A DNA stretch of 58,351 nt, taken from contig MNCI01015984.1 in the NCBI GenBank assembly GCA_015680685.1, positions 516,127 to 574,477 on the forward strand, given 5' to 3'. This document shows positions 45,815 to 57,267 of the stretch, one piece after another. The notes beneath the pieces are model-generated. The model saw only the letters and a list, made by a program, of their open reading frames with translations, searched no databases and was not told the DNA's origin. How positions within the stretch are numbered: the stretch's first letter is position 1; each line of letters begins with the position of its first letter. This stretch comes from Gnetum montanum (taxonomy: Eukaryota; Streptophyta; Gnetopsida; Gnetales; Gnetaceae). The translations under genes were made by a program, and so were the position numbers.

Positions 45815-46819
45815 CTAGTTGTTGAGTTGCCTCTTGATTTTTTGTAGCTTAACATGTGGGGCTGGGCATATGGGTATGATTTTATATTCACTTTCCCCTT
45901 CATCGGTGATGTCAAAGGGTAGTTCTAACAAAGAGACATCAGTAGGAATGGATCCTATGTCCGCATCTTCTTGTGTTTCTTCAGTGCTAGTCGGATTGTG
46001 AGTCAACATTGGGTTTACGTTTTGATGTATGTTCATGGTTTCTTGTTTAGGCTTAATGAACTCCATTTCTAACCCTTGACCTACCTCAAGGTATGAGGAA
46101 GTGATCGATGCTGTTGTATCCCCATGTATGATGATCTCACCACCCTCGTAGGGTAGGTGGATCTCCTGATGGATTGGTGAAGATATGGCTTTAAGTTGAG
46201 CTAGCCAAGGATGTCCTAGGATTAGATTAAACCCTGGCATTTTATCAACCACTATGAATTCAGCTGATGTAGGGAATTGATCACCAGCTATGAAATCTAA
46301 AGTAACCATGCCTTTCACTCCCACATGGGAACCACTAAAAGATCTCAAGAAAGAGGTTGTTGTGGGCTGTACTTGTTTAGTGAGTCCTAATTTTTCGATG
46401 ATGGAAAAAGGTATTACATTTGTTGCAGCACCATCATTAACATGCACCCTATGTATTTTGAAATGATCAACCTGTATTGTTATGAACATAGGGGTAGTGG
46501 TGATTTTCCCTATTTTCTCATCTAGTTTAATGTCCTTAACGCGGAACTCTAAGGATGTGGTCTTCAATTCTTGAAGTTGTGGGGATAATACTGCATAAAT
46601 GGATGGTTCATCTGCAAGAAGATCCTCACTAACAGGAATTGAAGTTAGCATCCGTACGAGAGCCTCTCGATGTACTGGTGAAGTCATTACTAGGTCATAC
46701 AACCTTAAAGAAGTATTCTTTTGTTTTAAGGCTTGTGTGACATAGGTCAACACATTTGCTAGGTCTTTACCGTTTGGGACATTCTTATCCGTAGAGATTT
46801 GGTCCATTTGACCCAACAT
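45815..46819 (-). pseudogene. Retroviral-type protease of element A2
   Basis: An open frame of 334 codons includes VNDGAATNVIPFSIIEKLGL (near 46440) and FNLILGHPWLAQLKA (near 46240), homologous throughout to the A1 protease, and ends with KLQKIKRQLNN. The active site is N-D-G-A where A1 has D-D-G-A. If the first of these residues is the catalytic Asp, the enzyme is inactive. The frame is the same as that of gag upstream (48115-46829), with a single stop between them. Confidence 0.85.
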
Positions 46820-46828
46820 TCATATTTC

Positions 46829-48780
46829 TTATGGAGGGGTTTTTACATTAGTAGCTAAGGATGCTGGGTTTGGGATATGACTCACAACTTCATCTTTGTT
46901 TTGGTGACTTGTACTAGGCTCATTAATGGGTGGACTCATGGGAATGACATTTAGCGGTGTAGGCTTTGGTGGTCCTAATTCGTGTCCATAGTTTTCTCTC
47001 TCCTTGCGCTCTCTTTTTTCTCTTTCCAGGTGCTCTCTTATTAGCCTATCGACAAGATGTTCTCGCAAAGGTTGTCGAGAAGTGGAGGCGGGTTATGCGC
47101 CAAGGTGTTTTGGCACCTGGACCATAAAGGGAATGGGTCGGTTTTCAGATGGTATGTTTGTTGTGGTGGCAATCAAAGGGGGTATGCGGATGATGAATGG
47201 TTTTGATGGTATGGGGGACGTGTGCATGGTAAAAGGGGTTTGAGGATATATTGGGGTAGGTGTGTTTTCTGAATGCCCTCGAATCACAAAATGCTTTTGA
47301 GGAACATCTTGTCTGTTTTCCACATGGACAATATTAATCACATATGGGGCATTATTGGTATTGGTATTGAGAGGATCCTTGTAGACCCCCATGGATTGGT
47401 TTTGGGGTCTTACCGGGTTTGTCTCGTCAAATACTACTTCACCCCTATCTATCATGCGTTGTATGTCTTGTTTCAATGTAAAGCAGTAATCAGTCCCATG
47501 ACCATACCGTTGGTGATATTCACAAAACCTATCCAACCTAAAGCCTTTTGGAATGGGAGGTTCATTGGCTATTGCTAAGGCTGGATTTTTGGCCAATTCG
47601 CAAAAGCGATCATGTCTTTGTGAGGCTGCAAGAGACATTTGTTTGTGTTGAATTAGCCCCGCCTTTAGAAGTTGATCAAGTAGTTGTGAAGGCTTCATGG
47701 GCAATGGTGTGTATTGAGTAGGGTCTTTTCTTTCAAAGGTATGGGCATGGCCTATGTTGTTGTTTCTATTTGAGGAATTTTCAGGTGTATGAGCATGTGT
47801 GGTTCTTTCATAGTTGTTTGGGATAGCGGGTTTTTTTTCCTCAGCCACTGTTGCTACCATTGTTTTGGATTTATCTTTCCTCATGTGTTGGCTCCTAAAG
47901 GTTGAGTAGGCTGGGTTGTTACCTGTTTGTGCTGCTTCTTCTATGTCTTTGATTTGCACGAATGCTTGGCTCAATTTGCGGGCTTTCAGGTAGTAAATTT
48001 TTGACTTAATAAAGTCATTCACGGTCGACTTAAGGATGGTGAGTAAATATGTTTTGGGGATGGATTCGTGAAGTTCATTTAAGGCTACACTCCACCTTTT
48101 GATAAATTTCTGCATTGGCTCTAATGGTGCTTTTTTAAACTTGAATCAAGCTATCTAACATGGCTTCAGGTTTTAGATTGTACTTGAAATGGGTGACAAA
48201 CTAATGCAACAAATTCTCTAAAGAAGATATGGAGCTACGGGGTAAAGATTGGTACCAGTCCAAGGCTTTTCTGGTTAAGGACATTGCAAACACTCGCAGA
48301 ATTACATGGGGCCATGCTTGAAGTAAAAGACTTTCGGTTCTAAATGTCACTAGGTGGGCATTTGGGTCTCCTTCTCCATTGTACTTGGTTAGTTGAGGTA
48401 ATGAGACTCCTTTTGAAAAGGTTAAGGGTGAAACTAAGGGGTCAATTGAGTCATCTTGATAGAAATTTAGTACTTTGACTTCCTCCGTGTTCACAATTTT
48501 AATGCATTTCAATTCTTCTGCCAGTGAGTGCATCATTCTTTGTGTGTTTTCCATTCTTGGGCAGTAGGCAAACTGGTGGATTGCACAGATTGTGGGTGAT
48601 AATGGTTTAATTGTTGCATTGGAAAGGGAGGTTGTTGGGTTGATAATGGTTGCGGTGGAATGGTATTCTGGACTGAGGCTACAATCGATGGAACCCACTA
48701 CCCAGCCACAGGTTGTGAAGCAACACTGTGAACGTGTTGGGTTGGGGTAATCAATGGTGCTTCATGAATCTACACCTGGG
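46829..48780 (-). pseudogene. gag of element A2, N-terminus deleted
   Basis: The remaining gag starts at the deletion junction near 48784 within the Pro/Gln/Thr-rich part. The core (FAMSLTRKALDWYQSLPRSS, 48290-48230), a one-base shift in an A run near 48130, AFVQIKDIEEAAQ (47970), and the zinc-knuckle-like CEYHQRYGHGTDYC (47520) follow. The tail has only two PYVVRVP-like motifs. Compared with A1, about the first 250 codons are missing. Confidence 0.85.
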
Positions 48781-49209
48781 GACACGATGATGTGATGATG
48801 AAGGTGAGAAATGCTTGGATGCCAACAGTCAGGTGTGCTGAGTGCCCAAGGATTACAGGTTCTATCCTCTCTCAGAATTGCCAATCTCTCTAATTTTTGC
48901 CTCCCAGTTTATGTGAATTGATAGGGTATTTATAGGGTTGGGATGGGCTCGGGCATGAAATTCAAGAATGGAATCAATGGCTGGGAGATGAGAGGAAAAT
49001 AGATCTAGTGACATGTGTCCCATGGATAGTTGACACGAGTTGGATGTGTGTTGGATAGTTGTGCACGAGTTAGATGCATGCTGGATATTTGCCTTCTTTG
49101 ACCAGGTTCAATGTATCTCACAACATGTGGGTCATTCAAGCCCATGAAAATACAAACAATTTAGACAAGCCCTCAAATGATAAAGCTTTACAAAGAAAAT
49201 CAAGAAGGA

Positions 49210-49506
49210 TTAACTCCGCCTCGCTTGTCTAGCATCCAGCATGATCTGCATAACTTCAGGATATTTTACAATCGGCCATCTGTTACTGTTCATATCACTA
49301 TCATGGATAATGGTATTTTTGATCTCCGGATATCGAGAGATTGCAATAATCGAAGCAAGATCCTTAGCCTGAATCATCATGCTACCATTCTTGAAAGAAA
49401 ATGTAGGCTTCCCAACGTCATCTGTGTAGTAGCAGATATATTTGATGACTTTTTTAGGTAGAATGGTCTTGGATAGAAATCCCAAAAAAAAACTTGATGA
49501 TATCAT
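49210..49506 (-). other. Second coding-like open frame within A2 LTR (98 codons)
   Basis: The minus-strand frame includes KVIKYICYYTDDVGKPTFSF and MIQAKDLASIIAISRYPEIK. The homologous stretch of the 3' LTR (38639-38930) has several stops. An open frame exists on the opposite strand in both copies as well, so which strand, if any, was coding is unclear. Confidence 0.25.
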
Positions 49507-50269
49507 CGACAGTCATGCCCGCAGACACAGTGCCATAGAGCGATGCAACAGTGATTTTTCTGTTCATGGGAATGTAATTCTGCAGGTGGCATTCTGGTCC
49601 TGCAATGATAATGCAGAAATCGCAAGCCTGTTTGATATGAGAACTTTCTAGCTTCTAGATTAATCTACGAAGCCATCTCTCTCGTAGGTGATAGAATCAA
49701 TGCCAGCAGAGATGCTTTGCAGACACCATGGGAAGGAGCAGGGCAGGGCCCGCACAGAATCCATGCGATAATCGGAAAGCAGAACGTGGCGGTAAGGTTT
49801 TATGGAGCATCCAGATCAATAGCTGTAGTAGGAAGCACTGCGCTTGCGACATGGAATATTGTTGGATGACAGAGCACCATAAATGATGTAGAAATGACAT
49901 TCAAGTTGATGCCTCTATAAATGAAATTGATTCCAATCTGGATCTGAATTCGAATCCAAATTCTCATCAAAACATTCCACTCCATCATCATTGTTGCAGG
50001 AACTGGTAGTGTTATCAGTGGAATCCCAGAGGCTGAGCCTAAGCAGATCCATGTTAGTGGAAGTAGAAGCAGATGATGAGGATGAGGATGCCATGATCAT
50101 GAGCAACATCATCAAGAATAGCGCAGCTTTCGCCATGACCAATAGCACAAGAAAGATGACTAAGATGATGATCGGACAGAAATATATGATGAAGCTGAGG
50201 ACGATACTTCTTCTTCTTCGTTGATGTCCAGATTTATTTGGATGGATGGAAGGATTTACGTTGTTGCTA

Positions 50270-50752
50270 CTACTGTTGCTCAGGCATTTGTGACAGCGAA
50301 ACTGCAATTTCTGCAACCAAAGAAAATGCCAATGGTGGAGGTGCATAGAGCATTTCAAGTTTAACAATAGTGGAGTAGTAGCAGCAGATCCTGTAACTTG
50401 AATCCCTCTTACTTGTCAGATCATCAACAATAGAATCAGATACCTCCAAATTAAGCGCATTTGCAGCTATTAGTGTTGGACGATCCATAGGTAAATTGAG
50501 ACGAGCATGAAGCTTTTCCCTTAAATGAACTTGATTTATTTCAGTCTCTCCCATGATCATATCATAAACAACAGTCACTGGATGGAGGAATCCACGAGGA
50601 TAGAAATGATAGGCATGCAACTTTGGTTGCTTAAGCCAAGCACTAAGAAACTTCGCTGCTATAGCTAACTGATAAATTAATCCTGGAATAATTAAATTAG
50701 AAACTGACTCTGCCAAAGAGGTTTCCATTGATGATACGCACAAGACATCCAA
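50270..50752 (-). other. Coding-like open frame within A2 LTR (160 codons)
   Basis: On the minus strand an ATG-started frame reads through YQLAIAAKFLSAWLKQPK, then HAYHFYPRGFLHPV and NALNLEVSDSIVDD. The copy in the 3' LTR (about 40180-39703) keeps most of this but has a TAG at the Gln of YQLA, and differs mostly at amino-acid-changing positions. The family is not recognised. It lies in sense with the element, inside the LTR, and could be a captured gene piece or chance. Confidence 0.35.
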
Positions 50753-50988
50753 TGTTATGAAAGAAGCATAATTTCCACGTCTTCCTTTGCTGGATGATAT
50801 TCAATAATTGGTGCATGTGCCTTTGAACTGCCTTTGATTTTGGAGTTGTTCATGGTGAGGATGAGCAAGCTGCCTTGGACAGGCTAGGTGTGAGCTTAAT
50901 GCCTTAGTCAAATTTTTTCTTCCGAATGCTTGTAAAGGCTCGAGTCATTTTCAATTTAAAGTGCTAGGCTGAAATTAGTGGTGTTTCA

Positions 50989-52100
50989 TTATCAATCACA
51001 GTGGAAAAACCCACAGTCATGGGGGATGCCATCAATAAACCAACAATACCCTTATTGCTAGCTAGACTGTTATAGATGATATGTTCAACAACCTATTTCT
51101 CCAAATGGTTTTACTTCCTCTGCTTCAAATCACTACTACTACTCTCCTAAATACCATCAACCCACAACATCTCATATGAGATTACCATCCCATGCCTCTC
51201 ATCATATGTCACATCCTCAACACTCTCATACTTCCCTCCATCATATGTCACCACCAACAATGTAGGAAAGATTGACATCACAACCTCAACAGAAGAATGC
51301 CACTTGTGTCGTGAACATACAAGTGAATGATAATGTTAGTAGATCTCAGCAAAAATCTTGAAAACATCCTTTCTTTATGAAAATTTCCACACATGTGAAT
51401 AAAAATAGTAGACCTACTAGCTTATCAAAACTAGTAAAAGAACAATTTGATGCAACCCCCTTCCTCACAAAAATAGTGTCTTCTAATCCTATGCAAGAGC
51501 CAACAACCATTACCACTTTGACACAAAACATAAAAGATGAACCTATCACTGTGGAGAGAAAAAATTCCATGCATTACTAATAATAATAAAGGATGAAATT
51601 GTGAGGCTAAAGTTCAAAGTATTAACATGATCCCAATACCAACCCACAACAAACTTGAAGAACAAATGTGTGTGCAAAACCAAGTTTACACAATAGCCAC
51701 TAAACCAAAAGACATGAGGTGGCTTGAAAATGAGAATACAAAACTGTTGAAAAAATGCATGAAAACATCCAATCCACTTATTAGTTTTAGTCCTACAAAA
51801 ATGAACCAAATAGAGAACTTCAAAATAAACATCTTACCCTCTAACTATACGCCAACAAAAGGTGTTAAATAAGGAGACCCAAGAATTAAAATATAAAATC
51901 AAAAAGAAAACATATCTAGACCCTCTAAAAAGAAAGTACCTTTAAGTCTAGTTGAATATATGCCTCAAAATGATCAAATCCTAATTATCATCAATGTTAA
52001 ATGTGCTAACAAGAGAAAACTTAAATCATTAAAGATGATAAATGAAAAACTTATAGTGTATAACTAAGGGAATGTGTGGTCCATTTTTCAAATGCTCATC
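50989..52100 (+). pseudogene. Element C gag/protease tail right of A2, heavily decayed
   Basis: AACCCACAGTCATGGGGGAT (51008-51027) matches ACCCACAGTCATAGGGGATT of B2 (56864-56883), so this is the continuation of element C gag. Pro/His/Ser-rich translated words (51150-51300) fit the gag tail. No clear protease motif remains. Short open frames at 51377-51580 and 51627-51872 are AT-rich remnants. Confidence 0.6.
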
Positions 52101-53626
52101 CATGAGTTTAGTTATGGGGGAGATACCCCATCTTGAATTAAGAACTAATAAGTGCATTTTCACTTTTTTGTTTTACAATTTTTTATCATTTTCCTATTTC
52201 TTCAAAAATTTTCGAATTCTTAATATGCTTTGCTATTTATTATTATTTTTATTTTCTTTATAAATTTCTCTTTTCTTGAGTCATTTCCTTTATGTTTTAT
52301 GAATCTCTACTATGTTTTTGTTAATAATATTTCTAGTCATGTTGTAGAAGTCAACATCATATGTTGGGTAGTTGTCTTATGCTATCAAGATGAGTGGGTA
52401 AATAATTATCTAATGGAGTGAGGCCACATCATCCATCCCTCCAGTTTCTCTAAATAAAAGGTCTTTCTCATGAAAACAATATGGTTCTTCTTATATGAAA
52501 ATAAAAATTAACTAATAATCATTGTGCCATGAAAAAAGGGGGAAAGATTAAGTGGGAATGGAAAAAGGTGTAACCTTAATGGGATTTTTTTGGTTCTCTT
52601 CTTAACTTCCTTCTTGTGGTCCATGACTTCTCATGGAACATATCATCACTCCTATTGTCGACCAAGAAACATGAAGCATGTCTTTGCATGGTGTGATTTC
52701 CATGAAAAAGAAAAACAAACAGAAAAAAAAAATTGAGAAAAAAGAAAGAAAAAGAAAAAATAATGGAAATTCAAAGACATAATAATGGACTACAAGCATT
52801 GGTTGTGAGGTTGGAAAGGCATGTCACCCATGCTTGAAGGCACCCCTCTAACTAAGGTTCTTCCTTTCTTCCTTTTTCTCTTTTCTTATCTTTTTGAAAT
52901 GATGTTCATTCTCTATGGTTGTTGTGTGCTCATGATGGTTGACAAGAAGTAGCACATCAATGTGAGGCCATTGTTAATGATATGGACTTGGTCTAAAACT
53001 TGGATGGATAGGTATGATGGTCATCTTAATCACAATTGACATAAGAACCTATTGCAGACATGGTTAAGTATTTTACATCACAATCTTTGCAATCCCTTCT
53101 CATCCCATTATTCACCTCACTGTTGCATGCAATTATGCACTTAATGATTTAGTATAGTATAGTGCAAAATCCTAAACAAGGTAGTCATGTGCTATTTGGA
53201 ACAAAGGCATGATCTACATTTGACTTCTAAGATGTCCACAAACATCTATAGAAGTGGTTATGCAAGGTCATTATGGCAGGAGCTTCCTTTTGGGAGGACC
53301 CACTTGCATAACTTTTATTGATGATGGCTCTAAACTAAACCTCACATCTTTAAGAACATCATTGGGTACTTCTTTTAATTTATGCATGATTTTGCAATAA
53401 ACTTCTCATCAATTTCAAGTTATATTTAATGCTTTTATATTGAAATTTCTTGTATATATAAAATTTCTTGGCCATCTTGTGAACTAGACATTTGGTTTTA
53501 ATTGTTTAAAACCTTGTGTGATTTTGGAGTTAAGCTCATTTATCATGGAGTGGTTAAGGATGTAATTTTTTAAATTCTTCTAACATCCCATTTTCAAACA
53601 TTATTGTAACTTTAAGTAATCATAAT
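52101..53626. other. AT-rich DNA, probably the tail of element C
   Basis: Several T-rich and A-rich runs are present (52140-52290, 52700-52770). No domain, LTR terminus or RNA gene was recognised. It ends at the insertion point of B2. Confidence 0.5.
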
Positions 53627-53652
53627 TGATGAGACACGACATGCATAGCGTC

Positions 53653-53714
53653 GCGATATCACGGCCGCCGCGATATCGCGTCTTCCCCTGCAATATCGCG
53701 TACGTGATATCGCG
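53653..53714. promoter_or_regulatory. GCGATATCGC palindrome cluster in B2 LTR
   Basis: GCGATATCAC, GCGATATCGC, CAATATCGCG and TGATATCGCG occur within 62 bp, ending 15 bp before the TATA box. The layout equals that in both LTRs of B1. Confidence 0.72.
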
Positions 53715-53729
53715 GTCTACCGCCATATC

Positions 53730-53737
53730 TATAAATA
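53730..53737 (+). promoter_or_regulatory. TATA box of B2 LTR
   Basis: TATAAATA followed by AGAGG is conserved in all three B-family LTRs at the same distance from the palindrome cluster, so it is the likely core promoter. Confidence 0.65.
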
Positions 53738-54687
53738 AGAGGTGGCACTCCCTTCATTTCCCAATCCTGGCTAGAAGTAGCGAAGCTCTGGTAGTTTGAA
53801 CACTCCAGAGTTAGATTAATTTCCCATGTGCCCGCAGTAGGAGTCCTAGAGTGAACGGCTCTTTATTCGAGCAACTTTGTAACCTGAACACAAGTTGTGT
53901 ACGGCAATAAAGATGAAATCGATTTGATAAACCTTGCAGTACATGGTTTTATTTTATTGTTATTTATTGCTTTCCTAGTGCGCACGAGTACGACTTGATT
54001 ACGAGCATCTACGGAAGTGTATGGCTAATCAAGGAATCGGCTGCTCGTCACAACACGTGAGCACGACTTGATTACGAGCATTGTGACTTCTTGGTAACCC
54101 AGTAGCGTATTCCAGGATCTGTGCTTGGTAATCCCAGTAGTAGTCCAATGTGTACGGCTAGTTAAGGAATCGGCTACTCATCGCTAGGCTAGAACGTGTG
54201 ATAAGTACGACTTGGCTACGAGCATCCACGGGTGTGTACGGCTAGCCAAGGAATCGGCTGCTTATCACACTTAGGCTAAATAGGTGCCTCAGTACGACCA
54301 CTTCGAGCACTTGCATTACTTGTGGTGATCCCAGTAATGATTAGCGTTTGGTAGCCACAGTTGCATAGTTCAGGGTGTGTCCGGTAAGTGGGAACGGATG
54401 CTGACGCTAGTTAATTTAGACTTAGGACATTAGTTAGAGTTAGTTAGTTTCTCAACCCTTTCCCTCATAGCTTAGGAGATAAACTAAAAAATACCAAAAA
54501 AATCATATACCTCAGACTTGCTTAACCATACACTGTGACACATACAAGCAAGCCTGGGAAGACAACAAATGATTAACCCCAAGTGTTTCTTGTGGCGTTA
54601 AGGCATTTAGTCTACGGAGTTCGACCGGATCGCGCGTACACGCTCGTATTCATATGGTTGAGTGTAGGGGTACCTCGCCACTCATCA

Positions 54688-54707
54688 TTGGCACCATTGC
54701 CAGGGAC
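54688..54707 (+). other. Primer-binding site of element B2
   Basis: TTGGCACCATTGCCAGGGAC follows the LTR end directly and matches the plant tRNA-Asp primer site apart from transition-type changes. Confidence 0.78.
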
Positions 54708-54831
54708 TAAGTGTTTTCACGCCAATTGAACATAAGGGATATCACTCACATCGTTGTGATTTAAACGAACCTTCGGGTTAATCAGTTAATCAAGAACATT
54801 AATTAACGGTAAAAATTTGCACACCATTAGG

Positions 54832-57250
54832 ATGGCTTCTTCTCATGAAATCAACTCACCTAAGGATAACACAGGAGACGGTCAGCATCATACGCATAAC
54901 CCAGACCAGCCATGTCCTAAATAATCTAAAGTAACATATACTCATCCTAATGAGTATGTCCCGGATTATACTTTTATTCTCCATCAATATGAATAACTGC
55001 GATGGAGGGATCTGCAAGGTAACATTGTGTTACCCCCAGATTGAGCAACCCCTAACATGATTTTCCGTGCCTTAGCACATATTAGCATGCAAGAACTATT
55101 TGCAGAATACGTTCTGGATGACCATGACACAAGGGATTATCATCCCACAAATGCCCAACGTATTCGGGACGCAAGGCAGGAGAGCCAACATTCATTGTTG
55201 AAGGGCAAGGTCCCCCATGTCATTAGTGAAATAGGAGATGAGGAACCCCACACAATGGGTTTCTTAGAAAATGATGTTCCTCCTCCTCACTCTGGTGAAG
55301 AGGTTAAGCATCAGGGCCTTCGATCAACTGTACATGCTACAGGCTTTGATCCCCGTGAGCCCCAACTGTTCACGGCAGGAACAACCACTCACACTAAGGA
55401 TAGACACTTAGATCGTTACAACGATCGGGGCCGAAGCAGCTGAAGAGAAGGTAAGAAACATCACCATGGTGATTGATCCCCTTCTTCTTCTCCTTCATCT
55501 CACCATTCACACTCTCCCTCCACATCTGGGCACAACCATCGTGAGCATAATGGAGAGAGTAAAAGTAAAAGGGAAGATGAAATACCTTGACAAGAAGGTC
55601 GAGAGGAGTTAGGACAAGGGCAAGGACGTAGGGAAAGTAGGGAACCACCACGTAGACATCACAGGCATCATGAAAGAGATGATCAAGACGAACCCCTACT
55701 CGCAACCCGAAGTATGCTTAACATAACAGAGGCAGTTAGGATTCCCACAAGGCATTTAAAGGACAGTCGGATCAAGTGATTAGACATGAACAATATCCCA
55801 CGATTTGAAGGGGGATACAATGCTGATTTGTAAAATCATTTGCAGGCATTCCACGATGCCTGTGCCTTGCAGAATATTGATAATGAGTGACAGAAGCTCA
55901 AGTTGTTCCCAAGGACACTCATCAAAGAAGCAGAGAGTTGGTACCGATCCTTAGAACCGGAAACCATCAGGAGGTGGAGCACGATGCTTGAACTGTTCAA
56001 CAACAAATATCAAACGTACTCGAGAGTGTCCAATTTGCGTAAGCAGATCCAAGGCTGGAAACAAGGTGCTTATGAACCCTTGGATGCTACCATGGCCCGC
56101 TACTATACACTGCTACATCGTTGCCCGGGCCATGGGTACGCTAAGCGGGATCAACTTCGCCACATCATGGATGGGCTACGAAATGAAACGAGAAGAACTC
56201 TTGGGACTTATGCCCCAGGGAGACTCTCCCAACTAAGAGTCCATGAGGTTGAAAGCTTGTTGGAACAAGTAGCACAAGAAGAGGGTGAGCTACGGAAGAG
56301 AGAAAGTGCAGAAGAATACAACCGCGATTCCTCCCTTTGCAAGAAGGGATTGAAATTCTGTGATGAGGAGGATGAGTCATCACTCAAAGAGTTGGTGAAC
56401 CGGAAAACCTTGCTAATCCAAAAGTTAACAATAGAAATAGCGACTAAGGTAGACGATGTATGGAGTTCCTTAGACTCTAAAATAGAAACAGTCTTGAAAA
56501 TTGTAGAAGATTCTAAGGTTGAGCAAAGTAGTGACAAAGGAAAGAAAAAGTGGAGAGATTTAAGCCCTACACATAACAAGGGTAAGGGAAAAATCACTAA
56601 CTTCGATGTGGCTATAGATTCTAACATAGACGATGATGGTGGATGTGAGGTTTGCTACTATGACCATCCTAAGAGATGTTGTCCTGTTATCTCACATCTG
56701 CAGGAGTCTGGGGTGTATGCGCTAAATCCAAGACTTAATCAACGGCAAACACCCTGAAGGTTACCTTATCCACAAGGTAACCCAAGGCAGTTCCACCAAC
56801 CACTAACGTACTACCCAAGTGGAACTCCACCTCAGCCCATCGGATAGCATTAGCAATGGCAATACCCACAGTCATAGGGGATTCCATTGCCGAAACAACA
56901 GTACCTTTACCGGTAGCCTGATCCTTATGGATATTATGTGTAGCAGCCAATTTCTCCAAGTGACTCTATGGGTCACGCAACCTCCAATCGTCACTACCAA
57001 GCTCGAGAGTACTTTAGAAGGGCTCCTTCTCCTTCGGGAGACACTCCATATCCACACCATCCTCCTAATCCAAATGCACCTTTTTCACCTCAAGTAGTTC
57101 CCATAACACCTCCTGCTCCAACAATGCAAGGGGAACTTCCTCCTTAACCGCAGCAACGTTACGCTGCGAGAACTGTAAACATCCAACCTGCTGATGGTTC
57201 TGACAACAGTAAAAAGAGAAGACCTTACTTCAGAACCAAAAGCCTAGACA
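54832..57250 (+). pseudogene. gag of element B2, decayed but without frameshift
   Basis: The ATG at 54832 starts MASSHEINSPKDN. The frame is kept to protease with about a dozen in-frame stops, several at positions that are Trp or Gln in B1 (for example near 54920, 55030, 55440, 55887). The core (KLFPRTLIKEAESWYRSLEP, 55897-55956; HIMDGLRNETRRTLG) and zinc knuckle CEVCYYDHPKRCCP (56646-56687) are intact. The gag-protease fusion in a single frame shows the ancestral arrangement of the B family. Confidence 0.87.
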
Positions 57251-57267
57251 AATTCTCGTAACAACAA

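Larger units (their letters stand above)
37780..50988 (-). mobile_element. Element A2: Tat/Ogre-like LTR retrotransposon with gag, protease, RT, two RNase H regions and integrase, 5' region deleted
   Basis: The target duplication TTATC is exact at 37775-37779 and 50989-50993. The 3' LTR is 37780-40421 and the remaining 5' LTR about 48785-50988. Between them on the minus strand are gag (48780-46829), protease (46819-45815), a repeat array (45800-45535), a spacer with a splice acceptor, pol (45139-42080, with an assembly gap), a 37-bp repeat array (42061-41570) and a polypurine tract (40440-40422). Two RNase H-like regions mark the Tat lineage. The end of the 5' LTR, the primer-binding site and the start of gag are missing, so the copy is dead. 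Confidence 0.9.
48785..50988 (-). repeat. 5' LTR of element A2, truncated at its inner end (about 2204 bp)
   Basis: It begins on the minus strand at 50988 with TGAAACACC and aligns with the 3' LTR down to 48785 (plus-strand CGATGATGTGATGATGAAGG, also at 38216). Beyond that, the sequence is gag, not LTR, primer site and leader. TATAAATA lies at 48927-48934 (minus strand). About 440 bp of the LTR end is lost. Confidence 0.9.
26440..53626 (+). mobile_element. Element C: old gag-containing LTR retrotransposon, interrupted by B1 and A2 (outer limits approximate)
   Basis: Element C has a 5' LTR (about 26440-27680), gag from 27823, and is split by B1 at 29055-36409 and by A2 at 37780-50988. Its sequence resumes at 50989 where the first bases repeat the TTATC target duplication. 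Flanking gag words line up with the B2 gag (56760-56880) across both insertions, showing that the parts belong together. Its 3' LTR was not recognised; the tail from about 52100 is AT-rich without clear features. Confidence 0.65.
53627..54687 (+). repeat. 5' LTR of element B2 (1061 bp)
   Basis: It starts TGATGAGACACGAC and ends GCCACTCATCA. TATAAATA is at 53730-53737, with the palindrome cluster just before it and GTACGGCAATAAAGAT at about 53898-53913. The middle contains several copies of a word family (GTACGACTTG(A/G)(T/C)TACGAGCAT, AAGGAATCGGCTGCT), so the R/U5 part is internally repetitive. Confidence 0.9.
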
